The notes: generated by a model not told the origin, from the letters alone. A stretch of DNA of 64,000 bases from Nephrocerus scutellatus (GCA_947095585.1 OX352765.1:17916444-17980443); one strand, 5' to 3'; numbered from the stretch's first letter, positions 43,425 through 55,306 are shown. Made by a program: numbers and translations.

Positions 43425-44440
43425 AGATGTATACAATTATGGTGAGGCCTATTATCACATCGATTGGTGGCCGAAAAATCTTAAACGGACAACGGCGACT
43501 AAGCTTCAAAAGCTCCAGAGAATTGCCTGTATCACGGGTGCCAAGCATACCTGCCCTACGGTAGCATTAAAAGCTCTCGTTGGGTTTTCTTCCCTTCATT
43601 AGGAAGAGAGCCGTTACATGCGCTATTAAGTTGCAGCTAGAATACTAATATAAACCAGGTGACCATGTCAGACACCTGAAAATTCTTGACTCATTTCCCG
43701 AAGGGTCCGGTAGGTTATATGAGGTAGAAATATTGAACCAACCAATCTGATCTAATAGTGTTCCGGCACAGGATGCTAGAGGTCTGGTCTGGTTCACAGA
43801 TGGATCGAATATGGAAACTGGAAGGGGAGCTGGCGTCTTTGAACCCAACACCAAAGTCCCGATACCTATGGGAATGTGTCCTACGGTTTTCCAGGCTGAA
43901 CTGCATGCCTTTGAGATGTGTACTAGGCTAAACCTTAGAGAAGGTATTAAAGATGCTAGGATATATATCTTTTCTGTTAGCCAGGCACCACTTAAAGCGC
44001 TGTCGTCCAACTTAATGGACTCAGTTATCAGTTAAATGTTGCTACGATGCATTGCAATATCTTGCCAGACAGAGAGTGAGACCTTGGTCATCAAGGAATT
44101 ACAGGCAACGAACCAAGAGATGAACTATCTAGGACTGGCTGAGAATCTGCGCTAATAGTACCTGAACCTTACTGTGGTGTCAACTAGGCTGCCTCCATAG
44201 CGCTGATTAACAAATTGGAAAACAAACATCGTCTGACCCATTGGGAAAATGTTCCAAGATTGAGACAATCCAAGCGATCGTTTTCCTACAAGGAAATCCT
44301 TCATCTAGACAGGGTTGGCATTAGAAAGCTGGTCACCTTCTCACAGGTCACTGTGGCTTAACAAAATTAATCTCGACTCAGACACGGAATGTAGGCTCTG
44401 CTCGGAAGATGACGACTAAGCTAGAAATATCTTATATTTA
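43425..44440 (+). mobile_element. LOA-type retrotransposon, connector and RNase H
   Basis: It starts at the connector (TIMVRPIIT-like, KLQKLQRIACITGAKHTCPTV with a shift) and runs into RNase H: ARGLVWFTDGSNMETGRGA (first Asp present), TVFQAELHAFEMCTRL (Glu present), then IYIFSVSQAPLKAL, where the expected DSQA reads VSQA, so the second catalytic Asp is lost. The following WVxGHxGI region is decayed. A Cys-rich tail remnant (LDSDTECRLCSEDDD) closes it at about 44420. RT and endonuclease are absent. Confidence 0.85.
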
Positions 44441-45985
44441 CCTACATAGTAACCTAAAATAACAAAAAATTTATAAACACTTCTACTACTGTTGCCCCTA
44501 TAATCTTGTCTTTCTAATCATTCGGGCAGACCTTAAAGTTTTGTGTTCTTAGGTCGTACGTTTATTTGCATAAGTGGAAAAACAACGTTTCACAAAGAGT
44601 TTCAGATGCCCGCCGACAGCTACCAACTAAATGTAACTTTGTATGTTGGTTTGTTTAACCCCCAGAAAATGAAGCGCAATCTGTTGTCAACGTCGTGAAT
44701 TCAAGTCTCTTGAACTTGCTTAGTGTTAGCGGGTTGTTGACGGATGCTTCGATAAATTATTGTCCGCCACCGTCGTCGGTCGCACTGCATTCGGCAGTTC
44801 AATGTGGCATCCATCGTAAGCAAACAATCATATCAATCTGATAATCTGAATATGGTTTGCATTCAAAAGGGAAGTCTGTCTGGGCGCTCAAAAAAAAAGA
44901 AGAATGAAACGCGATAAGCTGTCCAACCCGCATATTGGCAGGGTGACGAGTGACGACGGTGCTTAAACGCAGACACAAAGGGCAACGTTGACGTCCATCT
45001 GAAAATTGGCCTGGCCTGGCCCTGCCAGTCGAATGCAAAGCAACAAAACAAATAAATAAAAAAATACAAAACCCAACTAAACAAATTGATGCACACAAGA
45101 AAAAGTGCTGGACTGAAAAATATAAAGAGCCCTCGCAGCAGGATGATGATCACCGTGATGGATAGATGAATGGATGGTGGTGGTGCATGCCGCATGCTGC
45201 TGCGTTACACGGTCTTAGCATAATCGTATTCGCGGGGTGGGTTAATGATGCTGGTGGCCTCTTAAGATTACAACCTATTCAGCTTCCCGTCGACAATTAT
45301 TTCTGTTTTTGTTGTTGTTGGTTTATTTGTTAACTGAGATGGTATTTTTTTTTATTGCATCGTGACGAAGCATCATCCAATTCACTTTCACAGCGCTTCC
45401 ATCTCGTTCATGTCGTTGTACCATGTGCCATGTGCCCCTGTTTGATAACCGTCACACCACGTCACTCAAATTTTAAGTTGGCAGCACCACGAAAAGCATG
45501 CAAACATTCGATTTATTGATTAACGAGCTTGCACGCAGCCGTTTATACGAATAAACGGGCCCCTAGTTTGCATTTTTTTTATTAAATGTCACTTAGGCTC
45601 GAAATCTCCTGGAGCGCTTGCGCTAATTAATACAAAATACCAACCACACAACACAACACCACTGTCTTATAATCGCAGAGACCCCGAAAACTATGGAATC
45701 GACACTAATATCAATATCAAATCTACCCACAAAAAAACCCAAAACCCCCTCAAGACGCCCCAAATCGCTTCATGCGCTTTTAAAAAAACCATACAACACC
45801 ACACTCCATCTAGCCACCACTGATGCTGAGATACTATTCAACTCAGCGAAAAGCGACTCCGAGAACAATTGTATCAACACATATCAATATCAACCTTTGG
45901 CTGATATTAACATCTACCTTTCCCATATAATCAAGAAATACGACAAAACTTCTTTGACAACACTGTTTGGCGAGAGAAACAACCA
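44441..45985. other. Unassigned non-coding DNA
   Basis: No element recognised. The plus-strand frame at 45693-45992 is rich in Lys/Pro/Thr and has no known domain; it runs into the RTE copy by chance. Confidence 0.4.
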
Positions 45986-46612
45986 TCTATAAGTCCATTC
46001 AGATGCTGGCTTACGCACCAATTGACATCATTGTAGAAACCCAATAGCTGTAGAGGAAGCTTTTATCCAGATCGAGCGTGCTGCCGCAAAAATCTGGGCC
46101 TGCGCATAAATGAGACCAAAACAAAATACATGGTAGCCACGTCTGCGAGCAAAAGATCCAACATTGGTTCCTCAATTAAAATAGTGGAGCACGAATTTGA
46201 AGTAGTGCAGTCCTTTTACTATCTCGGGTCAACTGTAGCAGCCGATAGCAGGATGGAACCAGAAATATGCGCACGATTGCTTGAGGCCAACAAAGCCTAC
46301 TATAGTCTGTCAAGATTCTTTAAGTCCATGAGCTTAACCATAAAATCCAAGCTTCTGGTGTACAAGACAATGGTCATACCAGTACTTACACATGGATCCG
46401 ACAAAAATCGGCAAAAATCATTCTGACCATTTAGCCGCTTTTGACAGAAAAGTCTTGGGGAGAATTGTTAGCCCCGTATGAGAGGAAGGACGATTCCGGA
46501 GACTCTATAACGATGAGCTCTACGAGCGTTACAGCGATGAACTCGGCTCAAAATCGGAACCGGCCAGGACCGGACCCCGGTTGAAGAGCCAAATATGATG
46601 ATGATGAATGTG
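45986..46612 (+). mobile_element. RTE-like 3' half, same 5' breakpoint as the 12.1-kb copy
   Basis: It begins TATAAGTCCATTCAGAT exactly as the copy at 12108 does. The catalytic box is ruined (LAYAPIDI where FADDIDI is expected). A 98-codon frame at 46130-46426 carries MVATSASKRSN, SSIKIVEHEFEVVQSFYYLG, ARLLEANKAYYSLSRFFKS and KSKLLVYKTMVIPVLTHGS. The C-terminal domain is shortened by a deletion around 46530. It ends in ATGATGATGA, the same tail as the 12.9- and 56.4-kb copies. Confidence 0.87.
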
Positions 46613-48599
46613 TCGATTTCAGCACCACCTACCGGATCCAAAAAAAACATAAACTTATCTGACCACCAAACGAACTTATTATGTAATTATGTCTTCGATG
46701 CGTTTAGTGGCTTAGACGTTATGAGGTTGTATATAAATGCAGATTGACATTTTCAATAATATTCAGCTACACTGAATAGAAAGGAGCGAGAGCGCCGGTC
46801 TTGTCCAATCTGCGCAGTTCCCCTTTTCCGCCAACCTGCTCACTAGCGACGCAAACTCATGGTGAACTGACCATATCGTTAAATAACGACACCGCACTTA
46901 CGTCTCTAAGACTAATAGGGAATTATTAAGGCAAGACGATATAGACCGTTTTGTTACGCTACTATTTTGTTCCATGTACCCACATGTTTCGATCTTTAAG
47001 ATCTTTAAGACATTTCACGTCAAAAGAAAACAATACGATGGTGACAATTTCAAAATGTTATATGATTTCAATACTCAGGCCCAAGGAATCAATGAAATTT
47101 GTGGGACCCATTGGGTGGGGGGGAAAATAGTGTAAGTAGCCACTTTTATCATCGAAGCTCTTCGAAAACTACGCAGGTACGTTCAACATGTTGTGTTTGT
47201 GTGTAGGTACAGTACACCAATAGAGTCCTGTCTACATTTGATGACAACGTAAAAACGTCCTTTAACGCATCTTGTCTACCTAATACCTATACCTAAAGCA
47301 ATAATAACGTCTGAAAAGGAATGTCCTTCCTAAACAGACTCACACAAATGAACCCAGGTATTCCATTCTAATGCGTCGGTATATTTAGACGGAAAATACG
47401 ACTGACAACAGACGACGACGCAACGGGACGGAGAACAGAGTACTGAATTTTGTGTGAGAATCAAGCAAAGTCAAAATCACTCGAGGGCTATGATTGCAAG
47501 TTCCCATGATTGTCTCCTTGTTCGTCCTTGGTTGGTATTCTTCTGTAAAATGTAGTACCATTACACACACACACACTTACATTAGTCGTCTCGCCGCAGT
47601 CAGCACTGTTGTCTGAGAACTACCTCTGTCTCTGTATCTTTGTCACTTGCACCACCCGAAAACCGCTCTGATAGAATCCTTAAATTCCGCTTTAATGTCG
47701 TTCCATTCTTGGGTAGTGTGTGAATTGTTTAAGATTAAGCCTTTAAATGATAATTGACTCAGAGTGTGATTCAGCAGCAGTAGCAGGAGCCACCGAGGCA
47801 GTGTGTGTTTGATGATAAAGCAAAATCCTGCGGCCCAACTAACCACTGATGGAACAACCATAGCCTTAGCTACAAAATCTCTGCTTATCACAGATATACC
47901 CTCGTTAACTATTCATCTTATTACCTACGAGTATGTACCCAACTACCTACTATTATGTATCTCAACACATTACGTCGCTTCACGGTAGGGGGTGGGGGTG
48001 GTGGTGAAATCCTTTATTTTAATGAGTGTCGTCTCGTCGTAAGCAGCAGCACTGACGAGGAGTCGTCTGATTGACTTCCAAATGTTCCTAAGTGTAGAAT
48101 CGTCTGCTTAGCTGTGGAGACGACGGTGATGATCACACTCACATACAAATATAATACATGAGTTACAATGCAAAAAAAAAAAACGAAATGAAAACAGAGA
48201 GTGACGACTGACGACAAACAAACAAAAGGGAAATTTTTACTTTGTTCGTCCTGCAATGAGATTGTGTCGTCCTCAAAATCCCAACAGAAAGCGAGAGTCA
48301 CAATGTAGATGGGTGGGTGGACGTCTTGGTTAGTTGGTTTGGATGACGTCTGCTGCGGCACTTAACTTTAATTTTGACAAAGTGCGATATGCTAGTGGAA
48401 CCCAGGCACAAATAGGCACCAGACAGAGTATCCACAGGGGCACTGGCAGACATTTTTTTATACTTTGTTTATATGGAATGGAGGAATGATGCTCCAAGCT
48501 CCAGGTGGTTAGATATGCATGTGTTTCGAATCGACACTCAGATGAAGTTAATGACACAAACTAAGTTTCTTATAAGCGAAAAAATAGGGAATTTTTTTA
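46613..48599. other. Unassigned non-coding DNA
   Basis: About 2 kb without recognised elements. The scattered frames (47385-48664) overlap on opposite strands. A short (CA)n is at about 47563-47575. Confidence 0.4.
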
Positions 48600-48725
48600 T
48601 AAATTGTATGGAAGCCACCGATCACTTTCAATGCAAAGTGTTGTCGTCGGGCTTTGGGAAATAGGTTTAAAATTGATCACAAGATTCCACCACCGATAGA
48701 CAGACAACTAGGCAAGCGATGTTAA
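48600..48725 (-). repeat. Family M repeat, fragment in reverse orientation (copy 3)
   Basis: Reverse-complemented, it reads GGTGGAATCTTGTGATCAAT, TTTAAACCTATTTCCCAAAG, CCCGACGACAACACTTTG, which is the left block of the family at 29.65 and 38.35 kb with diverged bases. The tandem core is missing. Confidence 0.6.
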
Positions 48726-48839
48726 TATAGAGAATTTAAAACTTCCGAAAATTCATAAAACGATTTTAAAAACAAATCGTTCTATGACCCCCGCCCTGAT
48801 CACTTTCAAAATATGACAGAATTTTGCTCAAGAAACCCA

Positions 48840-49310
48840 TTAAGACCCACTCATGACCCCCTGACGACCCACTCAAGATGCTCTGAAGACCCAGTCTAGA
48901 CCTCTCTCGAACCCCCCTCCAAATCTTCCTGAAGACCCTAAGACCACTTTAAGACCTCCACGAACCCCCTCCAATAAACCATTTTAAGGACCCAGTAAAG
49001 GCTACCTAAAATACCCTGAAGACCCCTTATTTACCCCCATTAAAACACAACTCAATACCCCATCAAGAACCCTCGAAACCCCACTTAAGACCGAAAACTT
49101 CAAGATCCTCTCCAAGATCCCTCCCAACGAAGACCATAAAAGTCCCCCAAAGATTCCATCCAAGTCCCCAGGACTTAAAACCACCCGTCAATCCACCATA
49201 AACATCCATTAGCATCATCAGCAGATTAAAAGTTTCAGCTATATCAGACCACCCAAAACCACGAAGAACCTTTAAGACTCCTAAAAACACACAAAACACC
49301 CCACCGACCA
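48840..49310 (+). repeat. Degenerate AAGACCC-rich simple repeat
   Basis: AAGACCC(C), AAGACCAC and related words recur every 12-25 bp for about 450 bp with strong strand asymmetry: very few G runs on the plus strand. On the minus strand this gives spurious Gly/Leu/Val-rich open frames (49002-49311). Confidence 0.6.
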
Positions 49311-49479
49311 AAGACTTAATATCGATTGCGCGGTCTTCGAGTTAATCAACAAACAAACAATCATCCCAACCATCCACACATCAACCCCAACCATCCCCAG
49401 AAACAGCTACATCGGATGTTCGGTGTTCGAGTTAATCGCGAACAGACATGCAGACAAAGTTTCATTTTTAAAAACTTTT
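49311..49479 (+). repeat. Dispersed repeat related to 54.6 kb (family G), partial
   Basis: CGGTCTTCGAGTTAATC and CGGTGTTCGAGTTAATCGC, then ACAGACATGCAGACAAAGTT and a T-rich end, parallel CGGTCTTCGAGTCAATC and GACAGACAAAGTT at 54.73-54.87 kb. It abuts the inverted family C array. Confidence 0.5.
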
Positions 49480-49835
49480 ATTAAATTTGACTTTGGCAGT
49501 CTGTCGAATTTTTCGACTTCTTTGAGGTCCTTTTTAACTCCCTTACACGCGATCTAGAGAGTTGAATTTTGTAAGCTGCTTAGTGTCATGGTCCATTTCT
49601 AATATCCGTCGTCTGAGGCGTGTCGCAAGTCGCATGTGGCGCGTGTGATGCGTGGAAAAATTGTTTTTTATTTTCGACTTTTTATGGACATCTTGGAGGT
49701 ACTTTCTAACCACCTTTTACACGATGTAGAGAGGTGAAATTTTGTGAGCAGCTCAGTGTTACATGCCATTCCTGAGATTCCGCATACGGCACGTGTCAAG
49801 AGTCGCGTGGAGCGCGTGCGATGCCTGGAAAGTAG
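49480..49835 (-). repeat. CACACGCG-rich tandem array (family C), copy 2, inverted
   Basis: Reverse-complemented it shows the same order as 41.3-41.96 kb: a CTCTCTA/CTCTACA marker, GACCTCAAAGAAGTCG and then CACACGCGCCACA-type words. Two diverged units of about 170-180 bp are visible (markers near 49555 and 49728). Confidence 0.75.
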
Positions 49836-50191
49836 GTGACACTCGTGGGTCATCCAGGGTACTTCTCGACGGTGACGGTGTGTTACAACTTTAAATAAAT
49901 TGGTTTTATTTTGTAGATGCAGGGTTTTCTTCATAATTCAACAAATTTTTTTTTACAATTACTTAGCAATAATTCTACTTAATAACAACATATTCATATG
50001 AGTCCATTCGGTCGGCATGTCGGTACAACTTTCGGGAGTAGCAAGTCGCAAGAGCTTAACCTAATATCTGGAGTAGCATAAGCTGCCCCAATGCTAAAGG
50101 TTATGAGGTTCGGTATGTTGGTGTACTTGGTGGGAGAGGTTCGGAGTGGTATAGTGGCCAAGGCACATGCTAAGACTCCACAAGACTACTC
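49836..50191. other. Short non-coding gap
   Basis: Nothing recognised. It ends at the left target duplication of the hAT-like element. Confidence 0.35.
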
Positions 50192-50634
50192 CAGCAATAT
50201 AGAGCTGAGTCGTTCGTGACTGATCCGTTCGTACTGAACGGAACAGTACAGTGAACCAAAAGAGCGGTACACTTCATACGAAATGAACGGAACAGTAGTG
50301 ATCCAAAATGTCAACCGTTCAGTTCAGTCTTCAGTGGCTCAGTCGTTCAATGGTTCAGTGTTCAGTCGTTCAGTCTTCAGTTCATTCACTCACTTACTGG
50401 TTCTGGTTCTTCGATTCTATTCTATAGTGAATCAAAAGAGCGGTACGTTCGTATTGAAGATTGAACGAAACAGTATTGTTTTTATTATTTGTGGCAACAC
50501 AGAACAGACGATGATAAGCGAAACATTGAGGATTGGGCCAGTGGGTATCTATGGCTGATGGCTCACTCTCACCCATACGGAAAACAGATTTGGTTTTTGT
50601 TTCATTTATTACTTTTTAATGAAATATTCTAAAA

Positions 50635-51663
50635 TACCGGGTGATTTTTTAAGCTGAAATTCAAATATCTCGGCAAATAAACTCTACGAAAAAAATCTCC
50701 AAGATAAAAATTTAATCATTCCGCGGGTGAAATATATTAGTGTTAAAATAGTACCCCCATCCATTTTTAATTCTCCTACTAAGAACCTATGTATATGATT
50801 CAGCATTATGTTTGCAATATAAATAATTGTAATTGGTCGTCAAAAAAATTTTGATTTTGCTTCTTCATAAACCAGCACCATTTCAATTTTCTCTTATATA
50901 GTTAAATACTCCATTCTAAAGTAGTATTAATAGCCTAACACAGATATTGTTGTTTTCGAAATAATCTTCAAGCTGAATCGGTATTTTTGAAACAAAATAG
51001 AAAAACATTCATTAATTTAAAAGCAGATTTAATCGCCTGACCCTGAAAAACTTTTTACTTTCTTTTACTAGTAGTAAAAGTAAAAAAAAATCTCTGTCTG
51101 TGTGTCTGTGGCTCTGTGTCCTCTCTACAGCCCAGACGGCTGAATTGATTGAGACGAAAATTCATATTTAAGCTTTTTACATAAATTGGGAGGGCCCAGT
51201 TAATTTGGCGGAAATCGGCCAAACGGAAGTGGTAGTCGTAGTAGTAAACTACTATGAGAAAATGCAAAAAATATATATAGTTACTGAAAATTCCGGCCCC
51301 GTCCGTAAAAGAAAGTCGTGTTGTGCCCACACCTCCATTTTTTTATTGCAAACGTAATGCAGAATTATTCATAGGTTCTCAGTAGGAGTAATCGAAAAAT
51401 TGAGTATCGTCTTACGGTGCCATCTATCATGAATCGAAAAAAATGTTTCAGACTTTTAGCCGTAGAATCCAAATTTGCAATAAAAAATAGGGGTTCCAAT
51501 TTCAATTTCAAAAGGTAGCCCCACCCCACCTAATAGGGAGTACCAATTTTATCACTAATTTATTTCCCCCGCGGAGCCATAATTACGATCTTGGATATTT
51601 TTTCCGTAGAGTGCTTATTTTCCAAAATATTTAAAAGTTTCAGCTTAAAATAATCACCCGGTA
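50635..51663. mobile_element. 1,025-bp inverted-repeat element, TA target, nested in the hAT-like element
   Basis: The element at 50637-51661 is bounded by TA (50635-50636, 51662-51663). Its ends are inverted: CCGGGTGATTTTTTAAGCTG against CCGGGTGATTATTTTAAGCTG on the other strand. The inverted similarity runs on through CTCTACG, ATCTCCAAGAT/ATATCCAAGAT and a CCGCGG(G)TGAAATA block, and reappears at AGAACCTATG...CATTATGTTTGCAAT (about 50782-50818 and, reversed, 51345-51385). The long arms make it foldback-like. There is no transposase. TA target and ends suggest mobilisation by a Tc1/mariner-type enzyme (inference). Confidence 0.82.
51057..51316. mobile_element. ~260-bp short element nested in the loop of the 1,025-bp element
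   Basis: It begins ACTTTCTTTTAC (51057-51068) and ends with its complement GTAAAAGAAAGT (51305-51316). Inside are a CTGTCTGTGTGTCTGTGG run and a CAGACGGCTGAATTGATTG word of a type I recall recurring in arthropod repeats. It lies in the single-copy loop between the arms of the host element. No target duplication was identified. Confidence 0.55.
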
Positions 51664-52339
51664 TAAGGGATGATTGTGTTGCTGTTAGCTTTTTATTTCG
51701 CAAATTTTTGAACTTAAGGTTTTCTTTTTCTTTCAGCCGTGAAAGTATACTGCGTTGTACCGTCTCTTTCATCGCCTGACAAAGTCGTTGTGTTTTATCT
51801 CGTTTGGATACGTATGTTCTAAGTGTACTTTATCAAAATTTTTCTGCAATAGAGCACTCAGACAGTAAAAAGAACCAAAAGAACCAAATGAACGAAACGA
51901 ACGAAATGAACGGATCTTTTGAATGGCTCTTCGTCGTGACTGAACCAAAAGATTCAGTACACTCAAGAGATCCATTTTTCCCACCTCTACAGCAATAGGC
52001 AAGTGTTGTACTTGCTGGAATGACTACTATAACATTAACATCAAGGAAATTTTCCGTGCAATATCGGGTTATTCTATCAAAAACCGATTGGGAATTACGT
52101 CGGTGGTTTTTAAAAAATGAATATTTTATGCAATCGTTGTTGTTGCCTAATTTGTATTATCTTTATTAGATTTTAATACCCAATCTAACCACCCTGATAT
52201 TGCATGCCGAGTTGTGTTTCCTACAAAAAAAAACAATTTCCGTGAACGCTCACTAGGAATGAAGGGTAGACAGTAGTCATTCGACAATTTCGCTCCACAT
52301 GCATCATAGCACTATTCGTCGCTTTTATATTTATGTGAT

Positions 52340-52450
52340 ATTCTCTTTAAAAAAAAAGTCTTTCACCTGCCGGTGATTTGAATCCATCACTTGGTGAGAC
52401 ATTCGGACGGTAGTCGGTAGCCTAACCGATTAGGCTACTGTGCTATGTGC
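52340..52450 (-). mobile_element. tRNA-like SINE head, different family
   Basis: On the minus strand TAGCCTAATCGGTTAGGC resembles an A box and GGATTCAAATCACCGG resembles a B box, about 35 bp apart. It is followed by a T-rich tail. It is unlike the GGGCGCCGTGGCTCAG family, and the stem that a real tRNA needs is not formed. Confidence 0.55.
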
Positions 52451-53367
52451 AAGTGGAAGCGTAAATTGTTTATATACTCGCTCTAAGCTATATAAAGTGA
52501 TAAAGTAATTTGGCTATGCCAAATACTTCGTTACTATACAATGTAAAAATAAAGGGACTGTGTGGCGTGTGGAGTGTCGTGTGTCATGTGGTGTGTGGCG
52601 TGGGGCGTGTGTTGATGTATAATAAAAGGTTGATCCGAAAAGTTTTTTTACTCTTACTTTTTATATAGGTATTAATATTAAATGTTTGATGTTAAATAGA
52701 AATGTTAAATAAAAAGTAAAAAATGTGCCTCTGAGACCAGGTCAGGTTCGGTCATGGTTTGTATCCCATTTATCTGAGCGTACCGATCTAAATGTTGCTT
52801 CCTGAACTGCTATAGTATAGGTAGTACGACCACAAATAACTTTCCAAGCTGATTCCTGTTCCCTGAAGCTCCCGCGATCCCTAAATGCCAAATGATAGTC
52901 GCAAAGAGCTAAAACTTAAGCTGGATGGAATTCGGTGGACAAGACACCTATTGCAGGTTCTTTACGATAGGCTCACTGGATGTGCGGGTAGAGAAGCGCC
53001 CGATTAACGACTGAGTAGGTATGCTGCGTGTCTCCTGACCAATAACCGTGAAGTCACAAGAAAATAAAAGCGCTGACTCTACCTTGATGTAACAAGTCAA
53101 TCAGTCGGGTAACCCTCTCCAATTTTCGCACTCTATATCATTAATTTTCAAAAACAAGAAATGTATGTGGATAACCAATTGTATGTGTTTGTGAAGTTGT
53201 CCTCCGTGACTACGACGATGCCACCCGGATGGTCGACTCAAGTTTTTGATTCAGAAGGCGGCCCGAAGAACTTTAGTCTGTCATAGTCCGTCTAGACGAA
53301 ACGCGTGACAGACTTGGGTGAGCAGCGCAGATTGACGTCGGTCGACAACAACGGATGTCCATTACCA

Positions 53368-53370
<3 letters not shown>
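52451..53370. other. Unassigned non-coding DNA
   Basis: A GTGTGGCGTGTGGAGTGTCG-type run (about 52560-52615) recalls the reverse of the family C words but lacks the rest of the unit. Nothing else is recognised. Confidence 0.35.

Positions 53371-53439
<69 letters not shown>
53371..53439. repeat. (CA)n microsatellite, ~34 units
   Basis: Uninterrupted CA dinucleotides for about 69 bp, the longest perfect simple repeat in the window. Confidence 0.97.
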
Positions 53440-53440
<1 letters not shown>

Positions 53441-54596
53441 AAAACAAAACAAAAACCAACCATCTAAAGGGGTGATTCTGATTTGAAGATAGTATGCGGT
53501 CTGGTTGTTTGTCCCGGGGGGCGGCTGGTTATCATCAGATTCTTCAGACTTGTCGTCATTGAAACACAGGCTGGACAAATGCAACTCCATTCAATTGAAC
53601 TGCACTCAACCACTCAACTTACTGAACTCCGCCGACCGACGACTGAATGAAATTCAATGCGCTTTCTGCTCGTAACAGTGGAGCTGATAATGCTAACCGC
53701 ACTCACCCAGTCATGTGAGCGTTCAATTTCAGTTGATATCTCCAGCCTCAGACGAGACACACAAATGACACAACACTAACCAACACACACATAACGCTCA
53801 TCCGACAAAGGCCACTTTCCCAAAGTAATAAAGTAGCTGACTGCCCAACGACACCGACCGCCATAAAATGTTCGCCCCTTCCATTCAAATTATAAGCCGA
53901 ATCCGAAAGAGTTGAATCTGCATCAGCGCCATGTGCTCGACGTTCCGCCACCGGTATAGTGTTGCTACTAATGCGTATGCCACCACCAAATGGTCGATGT
54001 CAGACAAGAGATTAAGAGTGATCGGACAAGGTTGAGAAGGGTGCGACACCCGAAACACATGCACAGACAGTCAGACAGCCAGACAGTATGTCGCTCAGAC
54101 ACACACAAAGGGCGTCTGTCCCTTAGTTTATGAGTGCATGGACGCATGGTATTAAAAAGTGCCATATCCTTTAGGTTTTATGATGAAATTGAATTGAAAA
54201 ATAATTAGCAGCCCCGATCGAACAAGTACGTACAGAGGGACATTTTTTGTGTGTTCCATGATATTGGTCAATTGTGTAGAGTCAAAGAGTGCTTGCATGT
54301 GGCTGATGCGTGATGTGGTGGTTATCGTTTCTCTGGCACCCTTGTTTCATTCGAATTTGTTATTAATTATACTAGTTGGGTGCCTCGTGTTGTCCGGTAG
54401 GAATATTTATTTATTCGACATAATATCGCCCGCTTTCAACAACACTCCGACCAAGACCGCTTCCATAATTAACCAATCCCTCCCCATCGAACGCTCTACT
54501 GACCTCCGCCGACTCGAAATCTGTGCAATCAACAATAATATCAGCCAACCCTGGTCTTGGAAAATCTTAATTCTGGAAACCGGCTGATTTTTTGAC
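53440..54596. other. Unassigned non-coding DNA
   Basis: No transposon motif. Opposing short frames in 53748-54587 look random. Confidence 0.4.
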
Positions 54597-54870
54597 TTTT
54601 TATTTTTAACTAGCGGAAATACCCAGCGTTGCCTGGCTGTCCCCACCACACTGTCCCCAACCAACTGTCCACAAAGACCCTCCAAGACCCCAAACCCACT
54701 TCACCTACAAATATCACCATTATCTATCAAATCCACGGTCTTCGAGTCAATCTTAAAAAACTATACCTAGCCACCAACCACGTCAACCACTCAACACCAA
54801 CATCAGACTAATCCCCTACAAAAATCGACCCCAACCAGCCCCACCATGACAGACAAAGTTTAATTTTTTT
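54597..54870 (+). repeat. Dispersed repeat (family G), copy 2
   Basis: It opens AACTAGCGGAAATACCCAGC, GTTGCCTGG, has a C-rich middle (CTGTCCCCAACCAACTGTCC), then CGGTCTTCGAGTCAATC, and closes GACAGACAAAGTTTAATTT with a T-rich tail. Elements that open with an 'acCCaGCGTTGCCtGG' word and end in 'gACAGACAAAGTTTcAT' are common in insect genomes as far as I recall. The class is uncertain. Confidence 0.5.
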
Positions 54871-55306
54871 TTATTTAAGATGAACTGGTCAACCAGGCTC
54901 TGTAATAAGATTGAAGAGCCTTCATGAGAAAATCGCTTGTGAGACTGTGATCAACGACTGGTCAGTGCGATTAACGCTTGGACTTAAACACAATTTAGCT
55001 CCAAAAAGAACAACTGCTGACTAAAAAAGATCAAGTAAGGGCGAATGCAAAGACTCCGTGCACTCTTACATCGGAATGCTGGTAATTGCTCCTGGATCAT
55101 ATACACAGATAAGAAGCTGTTCGCAATCGAGCAGGCGCACAACCGCTAAAATTATGATAGCTGGTATTTAGAAGCTCCTGGACCATAAACATCATCGAAC
55201 ACCGACAAACCCATTCTAAAAGACAAGGTTTGTGGAAGAATTTACGCAAATGACAGAATTTTTTGTTTTTGTCTCACAGGTGGTCGAAGTAAATCAGGAA
55301 ATCTAC
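54871..55306. other. Short non-coding gap
   Basis: Nothing recognised up to the TA at 55307-55308. Confidence 0.35.

Larger units (their letters stand above)
50192..51997. mobile_element. hAT-like element with perfect 8-bp target duplication, carrying a nested insertion
   Basis: CAGCAATA occurs at 50192-50199 and again at 51990-51997. Immediately inside are ends TAGAGCTGAG (50200) and, inverted, TAGAGGTGGG (51989), a hAT-style terminal repeat; an 8-bp target duplication is the hAT signature. Removing the nested element at 50637-51661 leaves about 765 bp with no transposase, so it is non-autonomous. The left part is full of TTCAGT, GTTCAG, GAACGG and GAACGAAAC words in both orientations, and the right part repeats GAACGAAA words, so the subterminal regions can fold. 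Confidence 0.75.

Noticed and set aside
49002..49311. Two Gly/Leu/Val-rich minus-strand frames
   Set aside because: They are a by-product of the C-rich AAGACCC array, which is depleted in stop codons on that strand; no domain is present.
53273..53590. Minus-strand frame with a long Cys-Val repeat
   Set aside because: The Cys-Val tract is simply the translation of the (CA)n microsatellite.
54249..54685. 112-codon plus-strand and 92-codon minus-strand frames
   Set aside because: They overlap each other, one runs into a dispersed repeat, and neither shows a recognisable domain.
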